Shown in pieces: positions 32,502 through 42,791 of a stretch of DNA of 64,000 bases. Below the pieces are notes generated by a model. That model was not told where the DNA came from. It worked only from the letters and a program-made list of their open reading frames with translations, and did not search any database. This DNA is from Aureobasidium sp. EXF-3400. Lineage: Eukaryota > Ascomycota > Dothideomycetes > Dothideales > Saccotheciaceae. A program made the position numbers and the translations under genes. The stretch covers positions 1-64,000 of the forward strand of contig SWBL01000296.1 of the NCBI GenBank assembly GCA_024195585.1, read 5' to 3'. How positions within the stretch are numbered: position 1 is the first letter of the stretch; the number at the start of each line of letters is the position of its first letter.

Positions 32502-34397
32502 ACCGAAGAGGCTTAGTGCATACACACTCATGGTTAGACTGGGATCGTGGTCTGGAGAAGTGGGCAAATGCGGACTGGTAGACAAGGGGCTACGTACAAG
32601 AAGACGCGCTAGCCAAGATAATATTTCAAATATGAACCTTGTCACTTCGGCGAGGTCTACTACGTCCGAGAAAACCCATCATGTCAGGATTTTCTTTTTG
32701 AAACATGTCTTTCCTGTAGGAATCTACATGGACGAGACGTCTTGGAATGTGTCGCCGGAACGACCGAGTTGAAGGATTCCTAGACAACACTCTCTGATCA
32801 GCATCAAAAATTGATATTGGTGATGATGATGATGGAGAGTAAATAGCACAGTTTATCTGAACGCGGTTGGCGGCGGCAGCAGCACAGGAATTGCCGAAGA
32901 AGCCCTCAGAAGGAGTCAAGTTTTGGCGCTTTGGGAGATGCATGCAGGGAGCCGCTTGGTGTTGCTCCAGCTGGAAGGCACTGACAAAGTGCTAACGCGC
33001 GAGGATCTGCGCGATCTCCACCGGCGCGAGTGGAAGCTGCATAAGGGTGCAGGGGGTTGGTTTGCTATATAAGATTAAACAAAACATATCAACAAGACGC
33101 TGTGACAAGCAGTTTCAAACGTGGACAGTGAAATTGCCAGGAGAAGTTGTGACAGTTGGCAGACAGGTCCAACGGGTACAACAAGGCCATGCAGAAGCAG
33201 TGCGCTTGCGCAAGGGGAAGAGGTGGAAGGGGGTAAACAGTTGCTGGCAACGGGCCGCGCGAAGGGTTAACTTTGGCGATGGCCAACAGGCCGAACAGGG
33301 CATGGCGTGGGCAAGAGAGGTTCCCGAGTGCGTGTTAGATGGGTCCGGGGCGTAGGCTATGACTGTAAGTGCATCCAAAAGGCTCAAGGGCTTTGCTCGG
33401 CGGTGCGGTAGGTGCGCGAGTATTCCAAAGCCAAAGAAGCGAATGCGGCGCACAAAATTTGCACAGTGGGAATTGACCTTGCAAGCAGGGCGATGGTTCG
33501 ACGAACAGAGCAGTGATGTGAACACAGATTTCATTGTTATTGATCCTCTTCGACTACTGGCTGTTGACTGTTTCGAATGATTCCAAACGGCTTTCTGCAT
33601 CGAACGGCGGCCATGGATGACGCCTTCCCAAGCCCGGTACGGCCCAGCTTGGGAAGGCTAACGCTCAAGAGTCTTGGGTCATTATACGCGCACAAGGGGG
33701 GCGGGACAGAGTCAAACAGCGAAGATCTTGCAACGGCGGCCGATGACCTGCAGTAGGCGTCGAGCAAAAGAGCCAAGGACTTTTGGGTGGGTTTCCTGGG
33801 TTGATGGAGCGAGCGAGCGAGCAAAGCAAGGGGGGCCCGCGCCGGCGCCGTCGGGTTTGGTGCAAGCCTCTGCCAGAGCCATGCTCACCATCCCTGCTGC
33901 ACATCGCCCATCACCCAGCGATCTGGATAAAGTTCGACTCTGACGTTAGCGGGAAGGCCCAAGTACAATTGAGCCCTAGATCCCCTTCTTTTGACATCCT
34001 TCCTCCTCATCAAGACCTGGCCTCCAACCGTTATATAACCGTCCGTCTCCTGCTTTTCGTCAACGGCCGCCAACCTACACTCGTGAGAACTATCGACATC
34101 AGCCAGACCCGAATCCTGCCCCTCTTGGTCCATCAACAGGAGTTGACGCACCTGCCCCGCTGTCCGTTTAGGCCCATCGTTGTGACCGATTCGGAAATCC
34201 TCCTGACACCGTTAAACACTGTGCTCGATACAAATACAACGACCTCGTCGCAACATCAACAGCCATCCAACATCCCAACTGGTCTTGCATCGACTTTATA
34301 ACGACCTCGTTGTCCCTCCCCGTTGTCTTACTTGTCCTCCATTCTCAGACACAGTTCCTTCACCACATTCCTTCCAAAGCTTCAAGCTTGACTTTAG

Positions 34398-34508
34398 GTA
34401 AGCATTATACCATTCCAACAGACGCCTGCTATCCACGTTTCCACGACGTGGATTTTAATCACCTCATACCACCTCTCAACTATGAATCATATCTAACAAG
34501 CTTTCTAG
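34398..34508 (+). promoter_or_regulatory. Probable 5' UTR intron of the Myb gene
   Basis: A GTAAGC donor at 34398, a CTAAC branch site near 34490 and a CTTTCTAG acceptor ending at 34508 define a 111-nt intron, 41 nt upstream of the start codon. This is inferred from splice signals alone. It fits the long, pyrimidine-rich leader that precedes the gene. Confidence 0.5.
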
Positions 34509-34549
34509 TTCCAACTTCTACATTCCTTCTAGTCTTTTGAACCTTCAAA

Positions 34550-35680
34550 ATGCCTGCACACAAGAGAGGTCCTTGGTCCCAGCAGGAGGATCACATCCTC
34601 ATGAGCCTTGTCCACTCTCAGGGCGCTCACAACTGGGTCCGTATCTCGAGCATGATGGGCACTCGCTCGCCTAAGCAATGCCGTGAGAGATACCACCAGA
34701 ACCTGAAGCCCAACCTCAACCATGATCCCATCACTCCCGAGGAGGGTGAGTTGATTGAGCAGATGGTCGCCGAGATGGGCAAGCGCTGGGCCGAGATCGC
34801 TCGCCGCCTTCGCGGTCGCAGCGACAACGCTGTCAAGAACTGGTGGAATGGTGGCATGAACCGCCGCAGACGCAACGCTCAACGCCGTGCCGAGATGGAA
34901 ACTCGTCAACAGCAGCAGCACGTCCAGCAGCAGATGATTGGCCAGCCCGGTCAGGTTGTTCAGCAACACCTCCCCGAGCAAGCCATGTACTTCAACTCTG
35001 CCATGCAAAGACCCCAGTACTTCGACCAGAACCAGCTGCCCGCCATCTACCAGCAACAGGCACACATTGCCACGCAACATGCGCATTATCCTCAGACCCT
35101 GGGTGTTCCTCAGTTCGGTCGCACTCTTCGTGCGTCTCCTTTCGAGAGTCCTTTGCCTTCACCTGGTGCTTACTCTCAAATTTCGGCAGACGGCGCACCT
35201 TCCCTAGTTTCAGACGCTTCTTCATACTCGCAACGTTCCCCTCACGGCACATCCCCCGTCGAGCTTCCTCCTCTCAGCCAGCAAGACCAGCGATACGTCG
35301 ACCGCCGCCCTTCCAGCTCCTACATGCAGCAGCGCCTGGTTGTTCCTGGCCAGGAAGGCTACCAGATCCCCATGCAAATGTCCCGCTCCGAAGACGGCAC
35401 CAAGCGTCCCCAGATGCTTCAGGAGGCCTTCAACCCTCAAGCTGCCATGATGTACCGCCAAGCTCAGGAGTACCCTCAGATGCAATACCCTCACCAAGCA
35501 CCTCTTCCCCACGTCTACCAACAGATGGCTCCTCAGCACCACTTCCAACATATGCCTCCCCACATGGCTGGTGCTGCTCACCACCAACACTCGCTAGACC
35601 CTGAGCTTGCTCAAGATGGCGGTGATGGCAAGGAGAGCCCCAAGGAGAAGATGAGATTGTCAGCCATTGTTGCCAACTAA
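34550..35680 (+). CDS. flbD: R2R3 Myb-type DNA-binding regulator, FlbD-like
   Basis: A single exon of 376 residues. Two Myb repeats fill the N-terminus: RGPWSQQEDHILMSLV...NWVRIS...RSPKQCRERY (about 6-55) and ITPEEGELIEQMV...KRWAEIARRL...RSDNAVKNWWN (about 60-106), followed by the basic NRRRR. This arrangement, including KQCRERYHQNLKPNLNH, matches FlbD. In Aspergillus, FlbD acts in the cascade that starts asexual sporulation, together with FlbB. The remainder is Gln/Pro/Met-rich and disordered, as expected for an activation region. A probable 5' UTR intron and a long leader suggest regulation after transcription. Orthology is inferred from the Myb domain only. Confidence 0.88.
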   Translation: MPAHKRGPWSQQEDHILMSLVHSQGAHNWVRISSMMGTRSPKQCRERYHQNLKPNLNHDPITPEEGELIEQMVAEMGKRWAEIARRLRGRSDNAVKNWWNGGMNRRRRNAQRRAEMETRQQQQHVQQQMIGQPGQVVQQHLPEQAMYFNSAMQRPQYFDQNQLPAIYQQQAHIATQHAHYPQTLGVPQFGRTLRASPFESPLPSPGAYSQISADGAPSLVSDASSYSQRSPHGTSPVELPPLSQQDQRYVDRRPSSSYMQQRLVVPGQEGYQIPMQMSRSEDGTKRPQMLQEAFNPQAAMMYRQAQEYPQMQYPHQAPLPHVYQQMAPQHHFQHMPPHMAGAAHHQHSLDPELAQDGGDGKESPKEKMRLSAIVAN

Positions 35681-38531
35681 ACCTTTTATCAACGACAGAA
35701 TCGGGATTGCATGTACATAATGAGGGATGAGGCGCTTGGGGGTCTTCTGTTTTACTACATTTCAAGGCGTTTGTAATCTATGCATGGTGCTGGGTTTGTG
35801 GGATGGAGAATTGTGTATACCCAACTTGTTTTGCTCTAAAATCGCTTTCGATTTTCAATGATCATTCGCTATCATCAAACACATCTTTCAACTTCTTCTG
35901 TGCCATTCTCTATATGACTTGAGGTGTCTTAGAAAGCCTCAACCCCAAGAACCAACAGCTGCCCACCGTTCGGAGAGCGGTGTATCTTCTTCATCGTTGC
36001 TGTTCACTGTCAAACATCCTCCCACTGATGCTGAAAACGCACACAGTGCACTCTATTCTAAGACATGAAACTGCAGAGATCTCTATCACGATCGTACTTG
36101 TTGATGGTTACCATGCTTGGATCTTCGGAATCTTGCCACGTCAAAGATCACGCGACTGTCGCCCGCCTCGCCGTCCCTTCCTCCTTGTGTTTATGTTTAC
36201 TTCATGCTGCAGACTATTTGTTTGTTTAACTACACCGTTCATGTTCATATTACATCAATCTTATTCATTTCAATCTCACCGTTGTGTACGAACACGTTTG
36301 GTCGTTGCAAGGGAAGCACAACTGCCACAGACGTTGCACAGTCTCATCAGAAACGAAATAACAGCACAAACAGCCGTAACAGCAACAACGCATGAGATCC
36401 GCACCGGGGACGGAAGCGTTGCAACGCCCTTTTGCAACAGGGGGAGTTCCAGCTCCCTCGACGTTCCCACCTTGCAAGATTAACCATCGAAACCTCAACG
36501 TTCCAGCACGCAACCATGATGATGCTGATGATCCCTTGCCGGCCTCGTACGTATACAAGATTTCACGATCTTCAGCCGTGCTTTTCCCCCCACCCATCAA
36601 AAGTGCCACAGGGGGTCATGTTTCCGTGTAGAAGAACAAACTATGTATGCACGCGTATCCACAGTACACGCTATGCTCTTGTCCACAATCCTTCTTGCCG
36701 ACTTGTCCCAAGTCCCTTATGCAGCTTATCATGGTCTAGAAGGCTATGCCAGTGCAAGTGGTGACTTGTCTTTCCCCATCTTCGCGTAAGCGGCAGCATC
36801 TATCACTTGTCAGAGGTAGTCACAAGAAGCGATCGAGCGTTTACGAGTCTTCTAACGCGTCAGATGATCAAAAAGAATTCACCTGATCGTATTTCCTCGA
36901 TTCGTCCAAACCAAGGGTACTGCGAAACTCTACACAGAAAAATTATCCCTAGCACACGACACAAGATGTCAAGAGCCAACCAAAATGACCAAAAGCTTAC
37001 ACAATTCTTTTTGGCAATTCGTCCGATTGTCGTGTTTCTCGCCGCGGGCCGGCCGTTTGCTTTCCGCCCAGGACGAAAAGGCTAAAGTTTCCTTCGTTCT
37101 CGCACCAAGAGTTCGAGAGGGGACAGAGTTGAACAGCGGCAGAGAGGTAAAAGAAGCACCAAACCGTCAAAGGGTGTTGTGCACTGTGCAGTGCCAGCCT
37201 ACGACAAAGTTAAACACCAACTCTGAAACACAAAGATCGTGTGCGATATGATATAGCTTCCATAAGTCTGCCATACACTTTTTACTCTTTCGCCGTTGTT
37301 GGCGAGCAAAGAGCCACAGGAAGGCTGATACATGTCTTTACCCTCGGTCTCGGAGAAGCGTGGAATAGCAGACGGAAAAAAGCCACTCCGGTCATTTTGG
37401 CTGGGGGGCATCAAGAACATCCTCCACGTGTAAGCCACGAGGCTTAGATGAGAGACATCGGGGTATAGCATCTCAAATGTTCCTTGGTAGTGAATGCAGC
37501 TGGCTTGATAATTGACAAATCTGGTTGTTCTTGCAGTGCCACAGATGCAGTCAAGACCATAGGCGTGTATCCAGATCTGGAAGATTAGCGAGAGAGGTCA
37601 GAACCCGCATGTCCAGGTACTGACATGGTGAAAGGGGGGGAAAGGCTGTGGAGCCGTGGTGAATGTCGCGTTGTCTTCGTGGCCTTGCAAGGAGCTACTC
37701 CCGTCCTCAACGCTTCTCCAGACAGAACCGGCACTATCACACTTCCCAACTGATGCACTTCGGCAGGAGCCTACACAAAAGAAACCGCAGGCGCTTGTCT
37801 GGCTTCGCACAAGAATAGGAGACAAGATTTTTTGCTGTATGTTCCGTGCGAAGGTCTGTTCTCTGCTCGTGTTAGGAAAGTGTGGCTTTTGCTCCACGCT
37901 GCCTTGCCGGTTTAGGCATCTCACGATATGCTTCTTCTTCCCGAGGAGGCCATGTAGCGCCTTCTTTGGACCTACGCGATGCCCTGCTTTGCGCGCCAGT
38001 GCAAGTATCTCCTGATCACACGGCTGGATGCGATACCGTAATCGTGGCTCATAGGGGCTGAGGGAAGAGAGCATCCGGCAGTGCGCTATCGGTACTGCGT
38101 AGTGTCTGTCGGTCATGCTCACCAGAAAACGTAACGCGGCGAGAGACGCGTGATATGCAGCTTTTTCACCCACTACTATATCACAGTTTATAGACTGGGA
38201 TCCCGCAAGAGGTGGACAGCTCCAGCCTCCTAGGCCAATGCGGGTCTGTCGGCCAAAAGAGGACGGACGATCTGCTGGTGCTTGCACGTTCCCGGTCCGA
38301 GCCAAGCCACTTGCTGCCACAAAAGGCATCGATCATGACGCCGATCTGCGCTTGGCGTGTGCTCGTTTGCAGACGACCGACGGCTCCACAGCCACCGCGT
38401 GTCTTGTGTCAAGCCTGTCAATAGCGAAGATCGGAAGGCTGCTCAGCGCGACAACGATACTTTGTGGAAAAGTTGGTGCATATCGCATCAAGATTGTGGC
38501 ATGCCACCAGCCAGTCTGAGTGCTGCGCGCC
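35681..38531. other. 2.85 kb intergenic region with one long unexplained minus-strand ORF
   Basis: Lies between the Myb gene and MTC6, both on the plus strand. It holds the Myb 3' region and the MTC6 promoter. No family is recognisable. The only striking content is a 243-codon minus-strand frame, listed separately, and GC-rich patches near 37045. Confidence 0.4.
37598..38329 (-). CDS. Hypothetical ORF of 243 codons, doubtful
   Basis: Open from an ATG at 38329 to a stop at 37598, upstream of MTC6 on the opposite strand. The composition is mixed (Arg, Ser, Cys, His), with no signal peptide, membrane segment or known motif. The length is more than expected by chance in random sequence of ~50% GC, but local composition could explain it. 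It could also be an unannotated exon. Confidence 0.2.
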   Translation of the reverse strand: MPFVAASGLARTGNVQAPADRPSSFGRQTRIGLGGWSCPPLAGSQSINCDIVVGEKAAYHASLAALRFLVSMTDRHYAVPIAHCRMLSSLSPYEPRLRYRIQPCDQEILALARKAGHRVGPKKALHGLLGKKKHIVRCLNRQGSVEQKPHFPNTSREQTFARNIQQKILSPILVRSQTSACGFFCVGSCRSASVGKCDSAGSVWRSVEDGSSSLQGHEDNATFTTAPQPFPPFHHVSTWTCGF

Positions 38532-40607
38532 ATGAATTCAAGCTATAGCCCGGACCCCTCGACCGACGAGTCCGGGACTCTCTATACCGCACTACTGGTA
38601 AGACGCGATTTGAGCGATACGATATAGCGTATCCATGGCTTACTAGGGAGTTTTCTATAGTCACAAAGGGATCTAGCCAGCAGAATTCCAATCAACCATG
38701 TCACTGCACCAGGAGTTGATCTGACCCCTGTGTGTTTCTCGGACCATCGATACGAAGATGCTGCTGCACAGCGGTGCCTCTCGAACCTCCTTGCTGTTGG
38801 ATTCCATAGAATCATTGTCGACTTGTACTGGGATCAAAGCCGCCAGACATGGAGTCTGTGCCCAGTTGAACTCGACACCCAAGGGAATGCGACCTCGCCC
38901 ATCAGGACTGGAGCCCTTCCCAGCAGCCTCTCTACCTCCTCTTCATCCACAAGCCCGTCGGCTACTCTGACAAAGGCTAGAGTGTCTGGAGATACAGCTG
39001 CGCCTTTAGTACGGGATGTGCTCCGCAGTTCCTTCATTTATGCGCATGAAGACGTGCATCATTCGGGGGAAATCCACGCCCGACAAACTTCCGAATTTCC
39101 CTCCGGGTCTATAGCTGCATCTATCACCGATTCAGCATTGACGAGCGCTACACTTGCAACCGATGCAAGCAGCACGACTAGCGGAGGCAGCCCTACAGCA
39201 GCGTCTCAATCTTCATCAGCTGCCCAGCCGTCACAAAGCGGGCATCAAATTGGCAGCTACTCATGTACAGAAACCATTGGCATCTCCACTTTGACCGATG
39301 TACTGGCGGCATATTTCGAAGACACCGAGAACGATCTCAATGCTACTTTCAAATACCTCGAGTTCAACGTGCGCTTGGCAGCTCCGTTAGATGATCCCAC
39401 CGACACCACGAGTCCAGCCGATCCTGAAAGGCTGCCCACATTCGGCAACTACATCAGTGATCTTATTAACTCGACTCTCTCGCCATACCTATACACCCCA
39501 GCTGCTCTTCGGTCCGAGAGGGCCAATCTGAATCAATCTTGGTTTGCAGGCAATATCGATAATCCGCCGGCAGCGGAGTACATGACAACGCTGCCACTGG
39601 AAGATGGATCTGGATTGTACACACTCGATGGCTGGCCCAGTGAGAGTATCATCATGTTTTTGCGTGCTCTGCGTATCATAGCAAGCATTGGGACAGTCGA
39701 TTCTCAAATGCAGCAGTATGATTTCCAAGCAGATGCCGAAACCATATTTTCACCTGGCTATATCTCAAACAATATTGCCACATCAATATCTTCTGCTGGC
39801 AATGTCACGGCTGGTTGCTTGTATCAACCTAGCAACATGACATCATATTCCCTCGCAAACTCCTCTTGGGCCATCTCCAGCAACCTACCGAACAATACAG
39901 ATCTGAACACGACTTCTCATGCAGCTCTAGACTTGTCATCATGTGGCATTTCACCAATACTAAGCACACCGCTCCTAGGTATCTCAGCAACAGACAACGC
40001 CACTGCATACCGTGAATATATACGTAATTCACTCTGGGGCTGGGACATAGATGAGCCCAGCGACAGTGTATCAACAGCAACAAGCAGCCGCCACTGTGCA
40101 GTCGCAAATCTAAGTAACAATGGGCTCTGGGAGGTAGTAGACTGCACCGACGAAAACCGCTTCATCTGCCGTCGCAACGATTCTCCTTACGCATTCAGTG
40201 TCAGCGCTGCAAAGAATCGCTACTACCAAGGCTATGAAGCTTGCGACGAAGATTCTAGCTTTGAAGCTCCTCGCACAGCACTCGAGAACCGATATATGAT
40301 TGCTGCTATGCGTGACTGGTTATCTCGACAAACTGACTTTGACGATGCGCCAGTGTTTTGGTTGAGTATTAATGATATCGATACCAAGGATTGCTGGGTC
40401 AGTGGTGTGGATCAGACTTGTCCTTATAGATCTGATGATAGGGATACTGGGAAGCCTACTGTGGTCATACCTACTGTAGCTGGTGTCATCGTGTTCCTAT
40501 TGGCGATCTTGACGATTACGGTCAAGTGTGCTGCTAACAGGCAGAACACGAGACGGCGACGTAAACGTGGCGAGGGAGGTTGGGACTATGAAGGTGTACC
40601 CTCGTAG
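38532..40607 (+). CDS. MTC6: MTC6-like membrane glycoprotein (maintenance of telomere capping protein 6)
   Basis: Two exons, 38532-38597 and 38661-40607, give 670 residues; the 63-nt intron has a GTAAGA donor and a CTATAG acceptor. The spliced N-terminus runs from MNSSYSPDP through TALLSQRDLASRIPINHVT to CFSDHRYEDAAAQRCLSNLL and VDLYWDQSRQTWSLCPV, the family signature. A Ser/Thr-rich segment, many N-x-S/T sites, paired Cys residues and late motifs HCAVANLSNNGLWEVVDC and ENRFICR suggest an extracellular or lumenal C-type-lectin-like fold. One membrane helix, TVAGVIVFLLAILTITV, lies near the C-terminus, followed by a short basic tail (RRRRKR). In yeast the gene was found by genetic interaction with a telomere capping mutant; a direct telomere role is not shown. 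Without the first exon the frame would wrongly start at residue 46. Confidence 0.88.
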
Positions 40608-40773
40608 TTGGTCATCTATTTGATCGATTCGATTCTTCTGTTTGGGTAAATCCGATATTCAAAATATAGATAATCATTGTAATCGCTAAATCCTCTATAT
40701 ATCAAATGCCTGACCATCCGCTTACACCCTGATTGTCTATAATAACACGCTTCAACATTCTCGATCAGTCCTC

Positions 40774-42030
40774 CTACCGATACAACAATCTATAAACATC
40801 CTCAGCTATCGCCAAACTACTAGTCAACCCAGGACTCTCTATCCCCAACAAATTCACAAACCCCTCATACCCCTCTTCCCTCTTGATCCAAAAATCCTGG
40901 AACCCTTTTCCTGCACCCACCGCCCCCAGCTTCCCCAACTTCGGTCTTATACCCGCATAATCCAATGCTAAAGCCGACTCATCGATACCAGGTAAGTACT
41001 TCTTGATATCGGCGATAGCGGCAGCGAAGCGTGAAGGATCGGATGTAGGTTGGTAGTCGGACGGAGAGTCTACCCATTCGACATCAGGACCGAAGCGAAC
41101 CCGTCCTCCCAGGTCTAGAGTCAGGTGGGTGCCTAGACCGCCTTGACCGGGCACAGGAGCTGGGTAGACCAGAACAGATGGTTTGGGATTACTCGCCGCA
41201 TAGGAAAAGTAATTCCCTTTCGCGTAAAAGGGTTGCATATGTCTCTCCTTTGGCAAGATCATGTTTGAGATATCACAGGCGTATAAACCTGCAGAATTGA
41301 TGAGAATCTCTGCAGTGATGGGTTCGGTTTCCGCATTTCCTTGTTGCGGGTCTGCAGTATAGATTTTCCAGTCGGGGGATGTGGTAGAAGGCGCTTCTAT
41401 GCGTGTTACTTTGGCACTTAATGCTGTATCGCCACCTGCATCTTCAAAGCTGCCGTGTAGGAATTGCATGTAAGCATGACTGTCCAAGATTCCTGTTGTC
41501 GGTGACTCCAAGACTGCGGTTTCGGCTCTGACATCAGGTTCTCTGCGTTGAGCCTCTTCTCTACTCAAGAATCTAGTCGGTACACCAATGCTCTTTGCAA
41601 ACTCGTGGACTTTTTCCACAGCTTCAGCTTGCGTGGCATCCTGCGCAACAACCCATTTCCCACAGTTGTTGTATGGGATATCGTGTTTGTCGCAGAGTTG
41701 ATATAACATTTCCTTGCCTTGGACACACAACTTTGTCTTGAGGGAATCGTGACCGTAGTAGATGCCTGCGTGAATGACTTCACTGTTGCGGCTACTGGTT
41801 TCAGTGCCCACGGCTTTGTGTTGCTCGATTAGGACTGTGGAGACTGAGGAGGAAGTGCCATTGTGTTGTTGGAGGCGGCGGGAAATGGCTAGACCTACTG
41901 CTCCGCCGCCGATTACTGCATGAGTAAAGTCTGCTTGTGCTCGTGCGGTGCTGCTGAAGTGTTTGTGTCCTTGTCGCGACAGGGTTGCGATGCTTTGGAG
42001 TGCTTTGTAACGGGAGTTAAACAGTGCCAT
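40774..42030 (-). CDS. L2HGDH: L-2-hydroxyglutarate dehydrogenase, mitochondrial FAD enzyme
   Basis: A single exon, 418 residues. This enzyme oxidises L-2-hydroxyglutarate, a side product of malate dehydrogenase, back to 2-oxoglutarate. The N-terminus (MALFNSRYKALQSIATLSRQ, then KHFSSTARAQ) is basic and free of acidic residues, consistent with mitochondrial import. The FAD-binding motif VIGGGAVGLAISRRL lies at 39-53. The family motifs SSRNSEVIHAGIYY and LINSAGLYA are present, and the C-terminus has GIRPKLG and LLGIESPGLTSSLAIAE. It converges with MTC6, with only 166 bp between the stop codons. Confidence 0.93.
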   Translation of the reverse strand: MALFNSRYKALQSIATLSRQGHKHFSSTARAQADFTHAVIGGGAVGLAISRRLQQHNGTSSSVSTVLIEQHKAVGTETSSRNSEVIHAGIYYGHDSLKTKLCVQGKEMLYQLCDKHDIPYNNCGKWVVAQDATQAEAVEKVHEFAKSIGVPTRFLSREEAQRREPDVRAETAVLESPTTGILDSHAYMQFLHGSFEDAGGDTALSAKVTRIEAPSTTSPDWKIYTADPQQGNAETEPITAEILINSAGLYACDISNMILPKERHMQPFYAKGNYFSYAASNPKPSVLVYPAPVPGQGGLGTHLTLDLGGRVRFGPDVEWVDSPSDYQPTSDPSRFAAAIADIKKYLPGIDESALALDYAGIRPKLGKLGAVGAGKGFQDFWIKREEGYEGFVNLLGIESPGLTSSLAIAEDVYRLLYR

Positions 42031-42791
42031 TTTGTCTTGGTCGCTCTTTCCGTCGAGTCTCTTCTTCCCGAAAAACTCCAGATCCTTTTTGGCAATTAGG
42101 TAGATGGGTCTTTCGCAAATTTCATGAATCCTTGTGGATATTCGCCTGTGCTATCTAGTGATTTGTCCTCACGAAGCAGTGTTGGAGCTTCTGATATCTC
42201 TCAGTCTTGGTGGAATTGAAAGAACATCTGGAATGACTTACCCGGCCTGTTCTTGTTCAGGGTCCGGCAAAGTTTTGGTATTGCCGTTGCATGGTGACAC
42301 GAGGTGGTTAGCGTTGAGGTGATTGCGCTGCGGCTTCCGAAAATGACGCCCTGATCATGATCACGAATCACCCAATTAGGCGCGCTCGGGGTAGAAGTGA
42401 GCCACCCATAGAGATGAGCCGTCTGCGGGGATCAAACCGACAATCGCGAGGCGAATTTTGACATCCTTGACGTGTGCTACAATAGACTATCGCAGAATGA
42501 ATCGTATCATCATATCTACCCAAGCGAGCTCAATGCATATGTGGAATTGGAAAGTACGTTAGAAAACTCATGAATCTTATTTGAACACAGTCCTGCTTGT
42601 CTGTAGTGCATTTATTAAAGAAACCTTCTGTGACCCGAAATTCGTTCCTCGTTGCGTGTCCAACCCATTCCATCGTATAACAAAAACTCGTAATCATGCT
42701 CGTCAAACGCCTGTCTGTCCTTTATCTATATTCATCCGATCTCTTGCTTGAATTATGCACTATGTGGTATTCTTGCTTCCAGAGCAAGAAA
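42031..42791. other. Intergenic, no gene seen
   Basis: 760 bp between the L2HGDH start and the 3' end of the next minus-strand gene. It should hold the L2HGDH promoter. No open frame of interest was seen. Confidence 0.4.

Larger units (their letters stand above)
26407..34549. other. 8.1 kb gene-poor block with decayed repeats
   Basis: No recognisable gene lies between the OGT-like gene and the Myb gene. The left part (26.9-27.9 kb) holds four diverged copies of one repeat and a G14 run. The middle (28-33 kb) has only open frames under 145 codons with no known motif, short tandem repeats and one strong hairpin. The right part (33.9-34.5 kb) is a probable leader of the Myb gene. No transposase, reverse transcriptase or terminal repeats were identified. 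It may be decayed mobile DNA plus long promoter sequence. Confidence 0.55.

Noticed and set aside
34843..35604. 253-codon frame in another phase inside the Myb gene.
   Set aside because: Overlaps the FlbD-like coding sequence; arises from Gln/Pro-rich codons.
38546..38578. Strong hairpin CCCGGAC...GTCCGGG with CGACGAGTCC, which recalls part of a hammerhead ribozyme core.
   Set aside because: The essential CUGAUGA and GAAA core sequences are absent, and the segment is coding (first exon of MTC6).
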